Assembly: GCF_019285775.1 (NCBI RefSeq)
Contig: NZ_CP079105.1
Coordinates: forward strand, 3,604,603 to 3,668,602
DNA: 64,000 nucleotides
Reading direction: 5' to 3'
Origin: Skermania piniformis
GTDB taxonomy: Bacteria > Actinomycetota > Actinomycetes > Mycobacteriales > Mycobacteriaceae
Positions 55,473 through 64,000 of the stretch are shown here, one piece after another (position 1 is the stretch's first letter; every line of letters starts with the position of its first letter). Position numbers and translations under genes: made by a program. The notes beneath the pieces are model-generated. The model did no database searches. It was given only the letters and a program-made list of their open reading frames with translations, and had not been told where the DNA came from.

Positions 55473-55970
55473 TCAGATCGGCTTCAGATCAGCAGCCAAC
55501 CAGCGGCCGTCGACGTGCTGCATGGTCATCCGAATCCGACTGCCGGTGACGACCGCCTGCGGCGTGTCTTTGCCGGTGGTCGATTGATCGATGAACAGCA
55601 GCACCACCACCTCGTTCCGAGCCGCATTCACCACGCCGGTGCCCTGAACGGTGACGTCGACGTTGAGCTGCTTCTCCTTCGCGCCGGGGATGATCACGTC
55701 TTTGATCAATTTGGCGTAGTCGTCCTTGAATCCGCCGGTGAGTCCGTCGGCGGCCCGAGGGAGCTCGGTCTCCACGTTCACCGCGTGGTACGCCAGCATG
55801 GCCACCGCCTGCTTGCTCGCCGCGTCCATCGCCTCGGTGCGGGCCTGCTCCACCGCTCGGTCCTGCCACACGCGGTAGCCGAGTACCCCGGCCGCGCCGA
55901 GCAAGCCGACCGCCACCACCACGACCAGTACCGGCAATGCCTTACGCAGTGCCCGGCCCACCCGGCTCAT
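55473..55970 (-). CDS. Mce-associated membrane protein (distal)
   Basis: A 165-residue protein with an N-terminal helix (about 12-34, ALPVLVVVVAVGLLGAAGVL) and an outer mixed alpha-beta domain with VTVQGTGVVNAARNEVVVLL near 108. This is the Mam/Mas (VirB8-like) pattern and stabilises Mce complexes in mycobacteria (family knowledge). Its start overlaps the preceding Mce-associated gene by 4 bp. It corresponds in place to Rv3492c of the mce4 locus and is the last gene of the operon. Confidence 0.88.
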   Translation of the reverse strand: MSRVGRALRKALPVLVVVVAVGLLGAAGVLGYRVWQDRAVEQARTEAMDAASKQAVAMLAYHAVNVETELPRAADGLTGGFKDDYAKLIKDVIIPGAKEKQLNVDVTVQGTGVVNAARNEVVVLLFIDQSTTGKDTPQAVVTGSRIRMTMQHVDGRWLAADLKPI

Positions 55971-56704
55971 GCGACGAACTCGACTTTCGACGTGGTGTAA
56001 CGGCCGTCCGACTCGGTGATCGTGACCCGCAAGCGGAAGTCCCGCGGGGTGGGTTGAGCATCGTCACCGTTGGTGACCATCGAGCGGGCCGCCACCAGTA
56101 TGTCGGCGTCCGTTCCGTCTTCACGCTCCAAACCGGCCTCGATGATCTCACCGTTGGTGATGACCTTGGCCTCCGTCACGATGCCGACGAACGGGTCGAT
56201 CCGACCGTCGAACTCCGCTTTGAACTCGCCGGATGCGTCGGCGAGAATCCGCTCGACGTCTTGTTTGGCGGTGTCCGGATGGATCGTGGTCAAGTTCAGC
56301 ACCATCTGCCGGGCCGCCTGGATCTCCGCCGTCCGGCGCGTGTCGCGTACCGAGTTCCGATGATCGAGCCAGGCCAGCAAGCTCACCGCGACAAGCAGCG
56401 CGATCATCGCCGACGCCGCGGCCACTACCAGGAGCGTGCTGCGCGACCCGGACCGAGCTGCCGTGGCGTCGGACTTTTCCGATCGTTCCGAACCGGCCTT
56501 CTTCGAATCGGCTCCCGGCGAATCGGGTTCCGTCGAGTCGGGTTCGTGTTCCACCGTCACCGTCGCGACTCGCGGCGCCGCACCCGCGACGGTCTGCTCG
56601 GCCGACGCCGATTCGGTCACCGGAGGTCCGGCCGAGCGGCTGGATCGGCGACGGCTCCGGCGCGCCGGCGCGCCGGTCGACTCGGTCGGGGTCGCGTCAG
56701 TCAT
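55967..56704 (-). CDS. Mce-associated membrane protein (proximal)
   Basis: A 245-residue protein with a long, charged, Ser/Pro-rich cytoplasmic N-terminus (about 85 residues), one membrane helix (about 90-112), and an outer domain with FDGRIDPFVGIVTEAKVITN near 160. It is the second Mam/Mas protein of the block, positioned like Rv3493c. The long N-terminal tail is unlike the shorter distal paralogue. ATG 56704 starts 30 bp after the mceF stop. It overlaps the distal gene by 4 bp. Confidence 0.88.
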   Translation of the reverse strand: MTDATPTESTGAPARRSRRRSSRSAGPPVTESASAEQTVAGAAPRVATVTVEHEPDSTEPDSPGADSKKAGSERSEKSDATAARSGSRSTLLVVAAASAMIALLVAVSLLAWLDHRNSVRDTRRTAEIQAARQMVLNLTTIHPDTAKQDVERILADASGEFKAEFDGRIDPFVGIVTEAKVITNGEIIEAGLEREDGTDADILVAARSMVTNGDDAQPTPRDFRLRVTITESDGRYTTSKVEFVA

Positions 56705-56734
56705 CGATTCGCTTGGTCACATCGATTCGCTCGG

Positions 56735-58162
56735 TCATCTGCCCTGCTGATCGCTCATCATCTGTTGCCAGCTTGCCGGAGTCACGGCGCCACCGCCCGG
56801 CGCCACTCCCGGTTGAGTGTAGGTGCGCCCGTCCGGACCGACGAATATCCCGGTGGCGGCGTCGTACTGGCGTGCCGCCGAGCCCGGTTCATACCCGGCC
56901 GGTGCGGTCCGAGCCGTGGGAAGCTGGCCCCCGGGCACCGGTTGCGGGTCGCCGAACGCCGGATTGGTGCCGAGCGGGACGTATCCCTCGGGGCTCCGGC
57001 ACACCTCCGGAGACGGCGCACGCTTACCCGGGAACTCCATGCACGGCGTGTTCCGGGCGCCACGCACGTCTTCCACGGCGTTCTGCGGGACCTTGCAGAA
57101 AAGATTGTCCGGGGTCGGGATCACATCGACCTGAGAGCCGTCCCGCCATTCGCTGCCCGGCAGAAATCCGGTAACACACGGCGGCGGGTCGTTGGTCTCC
57201 AGCATGAAGTCCACGATCGCGCCTTCCTTGACCGCGGCCGCGTCACCCCGAATCGCCGTTTTCAGCGCCGCCACCAACGCCGGGTAGACGACCAGGATCT
57301 GCTCCAGACCCTTGTGGTAGATCGTCGTCACCTGTCCGACGCTCACCATATTGGCCAGCAGCAGCGGCAGGGTCGGCCGAAGGTCCTCGAACAGCTGTTG
57401 CGCTTCGGTGGTCGCTCCGGGGGCGCGCTCGATGATCGATCGCAACTGCGGGTCCTTGGCCCGCAGCTGGTCGGTCACCGTCACCAGATCTCGGGTCCAC
57501 GAGCGGATCGCATCGGCCGATGCCGTTTGGGTGTCCAGCAGCGGCCCGAGCTGATCGATCAGCTGTTTCGTCGGTTCGGCATCGGCGCTGGCCTGTTGGA
57601 GAAACAGCTGCGCCGAATCGATGAACCGACCGAGGTCGGGGCCGGAACCGTTGAACGCATCGAACGCCTCGTCGATCACCGTTTCCAGCCGGGTGTCCGC
57701 GATTCCGGCCAGTAGCCGGTCGGCCTGATCCAGCAGCGGACCGACATCCTGCGGCAGCGTCGTCCGGTCTTCCGGAATCACGTCGCCGTCGGCCAGATCG
57801 GGTCCGGAATCCGCTCCGGTGGGGATCAGATCGACGTACTGCTCGCCGATCGCCGACACCGACTTGACCGACGCGTGGGTATCCGCCGGAATCTTGTAGT
57901 CGCTGTCGATGCTCAGGATCGCATCGACCCCGGCCGGGGTGAGCCGAACGTCCTCGACCTCGCCCACGTTGGTGCCGCGATAGGTGACGTTGGCGTGCGG
58001 ATACAGCCCGCCGGTCGCGGCCAACTGCGTGGTCACCTGATAACGACCGATCCCGAACATCGCCGGCAGCTGGACGTACACCACCGACATGACGACCAAC
58101 CCGACCACGGTGAGGATCGAGAAGATGATCAGCTGAATCCGAACGAACCGGGAAAGCATCAT
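56735..58162 (-). CDS. mceF: MceF-family lipid import protein
   Basis: A 475-residue Mce protein. An N-terminal helix (about 8-32) is followed by the MCE/MlaD domain (YQVTTQLAATGGLYPHANVT near 41, GEVEDVRLTPAGVDA near 67) and a long helical region. The C-terminal tail is Pro/Gly-rich. Mce proteins form a hexameric tube across the periplasm-like space for lipid transport with YrbE permeases (family knowledge). It overlaps mceE by 4 bp. The neighbouring otsA suggests the mce4 (cholesterol) operon. Confidence 0.92.
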   Translation of the reverse strand: MMLSRFVRIQLIIFSILTVVGLVVMSVVYVQLPAMFGIGRYQVTTQLAATGGLYPHANVTYRGTNVGEVEDVRLTPAGVDAILSIDSDYKIPADTHASVKSVSAIGEQYVDLIPTGADSGPDLADGDVIPEDRTTLPQDVGPLLDQADRLLAGIADTRLETVIDEAFDAFNGSGPDLGRFIDSAQLFLQQASADAEPTKQLIDQLGPLLDTQTASADAIRSWTRDLVTVTDQLRAKDPQLRSIIERAPGATTEAQQLFEDLRPTLPLLLANMVSVGQVTTIYHKGLEQILVVYPALVAALKTAIRGDAAAVKEGAIVDFMLETNDPPPCVTGFLPGSEWRDGSQVDVIPTPDNLFCKVPQNAVEDVRGARNTPCMEFPGKRAPSPEVCRSPEGYVPLGTNPAFGDPQPVPGGQLPTARTAPAGYEPGSAARQYDAATGIFVGPDGRTYTQPGVAPGGGAVTPASWQQMMSDQQGR

Positions 58163-59391
58163 CGGGCCGGACCTCCTTGCTCCGCCGCCGGCGCCGTGAT
58201 CCCCGGGATCGCGGGCAGGCCCGGGATCGCCGGCAATCCGGGAATTCCCGGCGCCGCCGGAGCCGTCGGCTGCACCTGGAGGGGCGCCTCGACCGGATTT
58301 CGGGCCTGCCCGGCCACCCCGGCCGCACTGCCGAGGATGCCCTCGATGCCGCCCAACGAACCGCCCAGCGACGTCCCGGTCAGGAAGTTCGTATCCAACC
58401 GGGCCGCGCTGAAGTCGACGGTCATCATCAGATTCGCGTAGTCACCCTTGATCGTGTGATCCAGGTTCCGCAACGGGAACGGGAACGAGATCAGTACGCC
58501 GAGCGAGTTGACCAGGTGCTCGTTGGTCTCGGCCAGTGCTTGCAGGATCGGCCCGAGATGGCCGAGGTTGGCCCGCAGATCGTCGCCGGACGTCCGAATC
58601 ACCCGCGAGGCGGTGTCGCTCAGGGTGCCGAGACTGGTCAGTGCGGCGGTGAGATTCGGCCGCTCGCGGACCAAGACCTCCAACGCGGGCGGAATACCGT
58701 CCAGCGCATTCTCGATCGTGCCGGTCTGCCGATTGAACGTGTCGGTCAGCCGGTCGAGTCCGGACACCGCCGCGACGATGTCGCCGCGTTGCTCGTCCAA
58801 GCTGGTGGTCAGCTCGTTCAGCCGGGTCAGCAACGAATTCACGTCCTGCGCCTTGCCGTCCAAGGCGGTGTTCAGCTCCCGGGTGATGTCCTGCAACTGT
58901 GCGAGACCACCACCGTTGAGCACCACCGACAGCGAGGACAACACCTGCTCGGTGGTCGGGTACACGCCGGCTCGAGCGAGCGGAATGATGTCGCCGTCGT
59001 GCAACCGTCCCTGTGGCCGGTCCGGGTCGACGAACTCCAGATGGTTCGAGCCGAGCAGACTGGTCTGGCCGATCTTGGCCGACACGTTCGCCGGCAGCTC
59101 GACCGACGGATCCAACGCGACCGTGACCAGCGCATGCCAGTCCTCGACCGCGATGTCGCTGACCGAGCCGACCACGACGTCGTCGACGCGCACCGGCGAG
59201 TTGCGGGTCAGCGTGGTGACGTTCGGCATCTGGATCTTGACGTGGTAGGCGTCGGACCCGGTTGCTTCCGCGCCGGGCAGGGGCAGCGAGTTCAGCCCGT
59301 TCCATTCGCATCCGGTCGCGCCCAACCCGAGCGTGACCGCCAGCACCACGATTCCGCGGCGCCGCACCGCCCGACCGAACAGCCCGGTCAT
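58159..59391 (-). CDS. mceE: MceE-family lipoprotein
   Basis: A 410-residue Mce protein that is lipid-anchored: a signal peptide (about 1-26) ends in GLGATGC with the modified cysteine at the lipobox. The MCE domain includes YHVKIQMPNVTTLTRNSPVR near 49. The C-terminal tail is a run of IPG/LPA-type repeats. ATG 59391 overlaps the mceD stop by 4 bp; longer in-frame readings upstream lie within mceD and are rejected. MceE is the lipoprotein (LprN-like) member in mce operons. Confidence 0.9.
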   Translation of the reverse strand: MTGLFGRAVRRRGIVVLAVTLGLGATGCEWNGLNSLPLPGAEATGSDAYHVKIQMPNVTTLTRNSPVRVDDVVVGSVSDIAVEDWHALVTVALDPSVELPANVSAKIGQTSLLGSNHLEFVDPDRPQGRLHDGDIIPLARAGVYPTTEQVLSSLSVVLNGGGLAQLQDITRELNTALDGKAQDVNSLLTRLNELTTSLDEQRGDIVAAVSGLDRLTDTFNRQTGTIENALDGIPPALEVLVRERPNLTAALTSLGTLSDTASRVIRTSGDDLRANLGHLGPILQALAETNEHLVNSLGVLISFPFPLRNLDHTIKGDYANLMMTVDFSAARLDTNFLTGTSLGGSLGGIEGILGSAAGVAGQARNPVEAPLQVQPTAPAAPGIPGLPAIPGLPAIPGITAPAAEQGGPAR

Positions 59392-60674
59392 CGTCCACCT
59401 CCGGGCAGGAGCAGGGCGCCCAGGTCGGGCACGACGGTCGGCGGCCCCGGAGTTGCCGCCGCGACCGGGGCAGCCGCGACCGGGGCTGCCGGCTGCGCCC
59501 GCGAGGACAACTCCGCCGGGCTGTACTCCAGCTGATCGGGGAACGCCCCGATCCCGCCGACCGGGTTGGTCAGCAACGGCGGATAGTTCATCAGGAGCGA
59601 GTTCAGCGCCGGCGCGAGCATCTGGGCACACAGATCGGCGCTGCGATCCGAGTCGTCGTCCTGCAAGGAACGAACCGAACCGCACACGAAGTTCACCGGA
59701 TTGCGGAAGTTGGGCACGATCGCGACACCGGTCAGCGACCCCATGGCCGGTTTGTAGATCTGATAGAAGTTCTGCAATGCGGTGGGCGCGAGATGCAGCA
59801 CCCGTTCGAGCTGCGGGCGCTTCTCCGCGAGCACCGCGGTCGCCGCGCCGAGCCGCTGCACGGATTCACCGAGCACACCCCGGTTCGTCTCGAGAAACCG
59901 CTGCAGATCGGCGATTGCCACATCCAGGTCGTCCAGCGACCGGCCGAGCTGATCCGAGCTGTCCGCGAGCACCTGGGAAACCGATGCGAGCCGACCGCCG
60001 AACTGCACGATCTGGTCGTTGCTGTTCGACAGCGCTTCGGTGAACGCCTGCAGGTTGCGGATCGTCCCGAACAGATCGGAGCGACCGTCGGCGAAGGTCT
60101 GCAACACCTGCGAGAGCTCGCGGACCGTGTTACGCAGGTTGGTGCCGTTGCCGTCCAGATTGTTCGCCGCGACGTCCACCAGCCGACCGAACGACCCTTG
60201 CTTGTCGTCGCCCACCGGGCCGAGCGAGGTGGCCAGCCGAGCCAGTTCGCTCTTGATGTCGTCCCATTCGACCGGCACCGCGGTGCGGTTCAGCGGAATC
60301 TCGGCACCGTCGGCCATCGTCGGCCCACCGGTGTACGCCGGTGCCAATTGCACGAATCGGGCCGAGACCAGCGAGGACGCGATGATCACCGCCCGGGCGT
60401 CCGCGGGCACGTCGACCTCGGAGCGGACCGACATCGTGACCTTGACCTGGCCCGGCTGCGGTTCGATCCGGTCGACCTTGCCGACGTCCACGCCGAGCAC
60501 CCGCACGTCGTCGCCCTGATAGAGACCGACACCGGAGGAAAAGTAGGCGGTGTACCGGTGGTACGAGGTCCGCTGGTAGAGCTGGTAGCCGGCCGTGGCG
60601 ACCAGCGCGGCGACCACGACGGCCGCGACCACGGCGAGGGCCCGCCGAGACGGGCGGGCAAGTCGAGCACTCAC
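59388..60674 (-). CDS. mceD: MceD-family lipid import protein
   Basis: A 428-residue Mce protein with an N-terminal helix (about 12-34) and an MCE domain (TAYFSSGVGLYQGDDVRVLG near 42, VDRIEPQPGQVKVTM near 67), then helical segments. The C-terminal tail is Ala/Pro-rich. It overlaps mceC by 4 bp upstream and mceE by 4 bp downstream, so the whole block is translationally coupled. Confidence 0.92.
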   Translation of the reverse strand: MSARLARPSRRALAVVAAVVVAALVATAGYQLYQRTSYHRYTAYFSSGVGLYQGDDVRVLGVDVGKVDRIEPQPGQVKVTMSVRSEVDVPADARAVIIASSLVSARFVQLAPAYTGGPTMADGAEIPLNRTAVPVEWDDIKSELARLATSLGPVGDDKQGSFGRLVDVAANNLDGNGTNLRNTVRELSQVLQTFADGRSDLFGTIRNLQAFTEALSNSNDQIVQFGGRLASVSQVLADSSDQLGRSLDDLDVAIADLQRFLETNRGVLGESVQRLGAATAVLAEKRPQLERVLHLAPTALQNFYQIYKPAMGSLTGVAIVPNFRNPVNFVCGSVRSLQDDDSDRSADLCAQMLAPALNSLLMNYPPLLTNPVGGIGAFPDQLEYSPAELSSRAQPAAPVAAAPVAAATPGPPTVVPDLGALLLPGGGR

Positions 60675-61741
60675 GGTGGGGACACCCCTCCTCCCGGGAT
60701 CGGGTTGATGCTGGGCGGTGGGTTGAGCAGGTAGTCGTAGAGCGACTTCGGCAGGTTCTCCGGCCGCACCAGGGCATCGACCAGCGCCTGAATCGTCGGC
60801 ATGGCCGCGTACGCGACGTGCGCCTGGAAGTACGGCCCGCTGCCCACGGCCTCACCCAGCGCGGTGGCGTACGGACCCAGCCCGTCGAGCGTCTGAGCCA
60901 GGTTCGTCTTGTTGCGTTCCAGCTGGTCCAGGACCTTGTTCAGCTTGTCCAACACCGGTCCGAGCTGCTCCTCGTTGTCCCGCACCAGCCCGCTGAGCTG
61001 CTGTGACACCGACGAGATGTTCGTGATCAGTTCGCTGATCGCGGTACGCCGGTAGTCCAGCTCGGCGAGCAACGCGTTGCCGTCGACCAGCAGGGAGTTG
61101 ATCTGCCCACCCCGGTCGGCGAGCACCTTGGTCACGCTTTGCGCCTTGGCGAGCAGCTCCCGCAATGCGGCGTCCCGATTGTTCAACGTCTGCGACAACC
61201 GGGTTACCCCGTCCAGGGTCGACCGCAGCGGCGCGGGGGTGTTCGCCAACGCGTCGGACAGCGCGGTCAACGATCGGTTGACCCGATCGGTATCCAGCTC
61301 GGTCACCGTCGTCGTCAGGTCGCCGAGCGCATCGTTCAGCGAGTACGGCGACTCGGTGCGCTCCAGCGGGACCGTGTCGTCGCGATCGATGGCTCCCGGC
61401 CCGGCCGGGGACACGGCCAAGGATTTGCGGCCGAGCACCGTGTTGGTCTTGATCGCCAGCCGCGTGTCGACGCCGAGCGGAATCGACTCGTCCACCACGA
61501 ACTGCACCCGCACCCGGTCGCCGGCCAGCTGGATCTTCTCCACCTGGCCGGATTTGATCCCGGCGACTTCGACCCGGTCGCCGGGAGCCAATCCGCCGGC
61601 GTCGGCGAAATCGGCGGTATACACCACGCCGGACCGGATGAACGGCAGCTGGTCGTAGCGCAGCGTCGCCAACACGATCGCGATCGCCAGCGTCACGCCG
61701 ATGACGCCGGCCCGAACGAGCTTCGCGGAGTTGTCCGCCAT
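60671..61741 (-). CDS. mceC: MceC-family lipid import protein
   Basis: A 356-residue Mce protein. The N-terminal helix is at about 9-26, and the MCE domain includes YTADFADAGGLAPGDRVEVA near 41, with IKSGQVEKIQLAGDRVRV following. ATG 61741 overlaps the mceB stop by one base (TGATG); longer in-frame readings run into mceB and are rejected. The C-terminal tail ends in a Pro-rich segment. Confidence 0.92.
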   Translation of the reverse strand: MADNSAKLVRAGVIGVTLAIAIVLATLRYDQLPFIRSGVVYTADFADAGGLAPGDRVEVAGIKSGQVEKIQLAGDRVRVQFVVDESIPLGVDTRLAIKTNTVLGRKSLAVSPAGPGAIDRDDTVPLERTESPYSLNDALGDLTTTVTELDTDRVNRSLTALSDALANTPAPLRSTLDGVTRLSQTLNNRDAALRELLAKAQSVTKVLADRGGQINSLLVDGNALLAELDYRRTAISELITNISSVSQQLSGLVRDNEEQLGPVLDKLNKVLDQLERNKTNLAQTLDGLGPYATALGEAVGSGPYFQAHVAYAAMPTIQALVDALVRPENLPKSLYDYLLNPPPSINPIPGGGVSPP

Positions 61742-62763
61742 CAGGGCGCGCACCTGCCCGTCGTCTGGGGACCCGGCGTTTTCAGCATCAGGTTTCCGGC
61801 GCCGGGCACGGTGAACTTGATCTGCGTCTGACACGCATAGAACTGGAAGAACGAGCCGTAGGCGCCGAGTCGAACCAGCTTCCGGAACGTGCCGGGCAAC
61901 TGGTCGAGCACCCACTGGATGTGCTCGTTGCCGTCGTCGAGCTGGGTCGACACCTTGCCGAGCTGAGTCACGTCGTTCTGCAGGTCCGGCCGGGCGGCTT
62001 GGAGCAGTTCGGTCAGGTCACCGGTCGCCCCGGCCAACCGCGGCAGCGCGGCACCGATCGGGTCCCGATCCGCGGCGAGCCCGCTGACCAGCTGCTGCAG
62101 CTGATCCAAGGTGGAGGAGAACTGGTCACCGCGCGCGTCGATGGTGGCCAGCACCTGATTCAGATTGGTGATCACGCTGCCGATCAGCTGATCCCGGTCG
62201 GCCAAGGTCTTGCTGAACGAGCCGGTGCTGGAGAACAACGACACCAAGGTTTCGCCGGACCCCTGGAAGACCTGGATCAGCGCCGCGGTCAGATCGTTCA
62301 CCTGCCCCGGGTCCAACCCCTGGAGCAACGGCTTGAATCCGCCCAACAACAGGTCCAGGTCGAGTGCGGGCGCGGTTCGTTCCGTCGGAATGGTCGAGCC
62401 GGCCGACAGCGGGGCCAGCGAGCCGGGTCCCTCGAGCAACTCCAGATAGCGGTCGCCGACGAGATTCTCGTACCGCACGGTCGCTCGGGTGCTCTGCAGC
62501 AGCGTGTATCGATCCTCCACATCGAAGTCGACGTGCGCGTAGTTGTCCGACCCGACCCGGACCTTGCCGACCGACCCGACCGGCACGCCGGCGATCCGCA
62601 CCTTGTCGCCGCTGCGCAGGCCGGACGCGCTGGTGATCACCGCCTGGTATCCCTCGGTTCGGGAGAACGTGACCTGGCTGAACACGATGGCCAGGCCGGT
62701 GAAGATCACCGTCATGACGACGGCGAAGATGCCCAGCTTCACCGTGGTCGCGGTATTCCTCAT
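61741..62763 (-). CDS. mceB: MceB-family lipid import protein
   Basis: A 340-residue Mce protein with an N-terminal helix (about 8-30), then the MCE domain (YQAVITSASGLRSGDKVRIA near 39, GSVGKVRVGSDNYAHVDF near 63). ATG 62763 overlaps the mceA stop by 4 bp. A C-terminal cysteine pair (YACQ and GRCAP) is typical of the family. Confidence 0.92.
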   Translation of the reverse strand: MRNTATTVKLGIFAVVMTVIFTGLAIVFSQVTFSRTEGYQAVITSASGLRSGDKVRIAGVPVGSVGKVRVGSDNYAHVDFDVEDRYTLLQSTRATVRYENLVGDRYLELLEGPGSLAPLSAGSTIPTERTAPALDLDLLLGGFKPLLQGLDPGQVNDLTAALIQVFQGSGETLVSLFSSTGSFSKTLADRDQLIGSVITNLNQVLATIDARGDQFSSTLDQLQQLVSGLAADRDPIGAALPRLAGATGDLTELLQAARPDLQNDVTQLGKVSTQLDDGNEHIQWVLDQLPGTFRKLVRLGAYGSFFQFYACQTQIKFTVPGAGNLMLKTPGPQTTGRCAP

Positions 62764-63926
62764 CCGGGCACCCCCGGATAGACGCCGCCGAACAACAGCT
62801 GGAATACCTTGGGCGCGTTGAGCGTCAGCCGGGTGTTCGGCGCGAACGGCGCCCCCTCGCTGGTGTCGGTCACCACGTAGTTGGTGTGCCCTTCCGGTGG
62901 GAACGGCAATCCGTGGCAGTTCGGGCCGCCGGTCGCGTTCACCTTCGGCAGACTGTCCGGATAGGTGTAGGGCTTGTCGCCGTAGGTGAACCCGGCGTTC
63001 AACGCGAGACCCTCCTGATCGCCACCGAAGATCTTCTCGGCGGTCGGTAGCGCGGTGGACAGCCCGACCAGCAGGCAGGTCAGCACCGGGTGGTACTCGT
63101 CGAGTAGGCCGGTGGTCGGTTCCAGCAGATCCAGTGCGGTGCCCAGGTCGCGCTCGTTCGCAGTGAGCACCGAGTTCGCGGTATCGCCGAGCCCGATCAC
63201 GCTGAGCAGCAACGTGTCCAACGCCTGATCCTCGTCGACGACGGTCTTTCCGATCGCGGTGGCGTTGTCCACCACCCGCAGAAAGTTGTCGGCCTCGTCG
63301 GCGTAAAGGTTGGTCACCTCGGCCGCGGCGGTGAAGTCGCGTTGCAGCGCGGGCAGCGAAGGGTTGATGTCGGCCAGATAGGTGTCGGCGGTGGTCAGCA
63401 GGGTGCCGAGCGTGGCTCCGCGCCCGTTCAACGCCTCGGCCAGTGCGCCCAGGGTGGCGTTCAGCTTCTCCGGCCGGATCTTCGCCAGCAGATCGGACAG
63501 ATGCTGGAACAGAGTGTTGAACTCGACGGTGACCGCGTCGGCCGGCACCGTGGATCCGGCGGTCAGCCGATCGGTCGACGGCCGGGCGGGGATCCGAAAA
63601 TTGACATACTTGGCGCCGAACACCGTGGTCGAGCGGATGTCGACGAGGGCGTTGGCGGGGAGCAGGGAGAGTTTGTCCGGCTGCATGGCGAGCTCGATCT
63701 CGGCACCGTCGCCGACCTGGGAGATCGACGCGACCCGGCCGATCTCCACACCCCGCAACTTCACCTTCGCGTCCGGGTCCATCACCAGCCCGGAGCGCGG
63801 CGCGGTCACCGTGATCGGCACGGTGGAGGTGAACGCTCCGCGGAACATGCCGAGGGCGACCACCACTATCGCGACCAGGCTCAGCACGAACGCCGCGCCG
63901 GCCAACTTCTTCGTTCCGCTGCTCAC
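62760..63926 (-). CDS. mceA: MceA-family lipid import protein
   Basis: A 388-residue Mce protein, the first of the six. An N-terminal helix (about 8-28) is followed by the MCE domain (VTAPRSGLVMDPDAKVKLRG near 40, GRVASISQVGDGAEIEL near 63) and a long helical part. GTG 63926 starts 3 bp after the stop of the yrbEB-like gene. The proximity of otsA and of two Mam genes supports mce4, the cholesterol importer of M. tuberculosis (identity by synteny; substrate inferred). Confidence 0.93.
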   Translation of the reverse strand: MSSGTKKLAGAAFVLSLVAIVVVALGMFRGAFTSTVPITVTAPRSGLVMDPDAKVKLRGVEIGRVASISQVGDGAEIELAMQPDKLSLLPANALVDIRSTTVFGAKYVNFRIPARPSTDRLTAGSTVPADAVTVEFNTLFQHLSDLLAKIRPEKLNATLGALAEALNGRGATLGTLLTTADTYLADINPSLPALQRDFTAAAEVTNLYADEADNFLRVVDNATAIGKTVVDEDQALDTLLLSVIGLGDTANSVLTANERDLGTALDLLEPTTGLLDEYHPVLTCLLVGLSTALPTAEKIFGGDQEGLALNAGFTYGDKPYTYPDSLPKVNATGGPNCHGLPFPPEGHTNYVVTDTSEGAPFAPNTRLTLNAPKVFQLLFGGVYPGVPG

Positions 63927-63929
63927 CGA

Positions 63930-64000
63930 CTATCCCGAGAGGTTGAAGTTGCCGGAGGTGCCGTAGATGGCGAGCGAGATCAGCAAGGTGATCGTGACCA
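63930..64000 (-). CDS. YrbE-family ABC permease subunit B, 3' end (cut by the window edge)
   Basis: Only the last 23 codons are present, ending IYGTSGNFNLSG before a TAG stop. The hydrophobic end and the position directly before mceA match YrbEB permeases, which couple Mce tubes to the MceG ATPase. The rest lies beyond the right edge. Confidence 0.7.
   Translation of the reverse strand, partial: VTITLLISLAIYGTSGNFNLSG

Overview
The window is very GC-rich and almost fully coding. GTG starts and 4-bp ATGA overlaps are common. It carries a complete mce gene block, a PhoPR-type two-component system, a WS/DGAT acyltransferase and DUF3073, which together point to a mycolic-acid actinobacterium (Mycobacteriales; Nocardia/Rhodococcus-like, genus not determined). 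Gene order over roughly 11-47 kb follows the Mycobacterium tuberculosis block Rv0757-Rv0812 (phoPR ... purD, purB, purC, purSQ, purL, purF, purM ... ygfZ/pabC). The end (53.7-64 kb) follows the mce4-otsA block (Rv3490-Rv3499). Both comparisons are from memory, not from a search.

Region 1 (1-982): a pair of 15-bp palindromes in front of a gene that starts at the left edge, then pabC. Region 2 (983-10835): an accessory oxidation cluster lying between the normally neighbouring divergent genes pabC and ygfZ. It holds a TetR regulator, an AMP-dependent acyl-CoA ligase, an aldehyde dehydrogenase, an NAD formate dehydrogenase, a cytochrome P450, a PDR-type flavin/2Fe-2S reductase, a WS/DGAT and a short-chain dehydrogenase. 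Three promoters in the cluster share the palindrome ACATAA-N6-TTATGT, so it is probably one TetR regulon. The logic suggests P450 oxidation of a hydrophobic substrate, then alcohol to aldehyde to acid to acyl-CoA, with formate oxidation supplying NADH or removing formate. The substrate cannot be read from sequence.

Region 3 (10860-40822): housekeeping, mainly purine synthesis (purM, purF, purL, purQ, purS, purC, purB, purD) mixed with ygfZ, an asparaginase, DUF3073, membrane proteins, two tandem Uma2-like genes made by a recent 637-bp duplication, an M18 aminopeptidase, an MBL hydrolase, a glutathione peroxidase, an FAD dehydrogenase, an SDR, oligopeptidase B, HIT and TerD proteins, a TetR regulator, an aminotransferase and an M23 endopeptidase.

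Region 4 (40855-48946): a GT39-like membrane glycosyltransferase with a GT2-GtrA partner, a HIT protein, a small membrane protein, phoR-phoP, a dienelactone hydrolase and an acyl-CoA thioesterase. Region 5 (49020-53590): a more variable stretch with a CotH-type kinase-fold protein, an XRE-ImmA/IrrE protein next to tRNA-Thr(UGU), an NTF2-like protein, an orphan MbtH and an alpha/beta hydrolase. Region 6 (53734-64000): a 57-aa ORF, otsA, and on the other strand the 3' end of yrbEB, then mceA-F and two Mce-associated genes, an operon for lipid (probably sterol) import that runs off the right edge.
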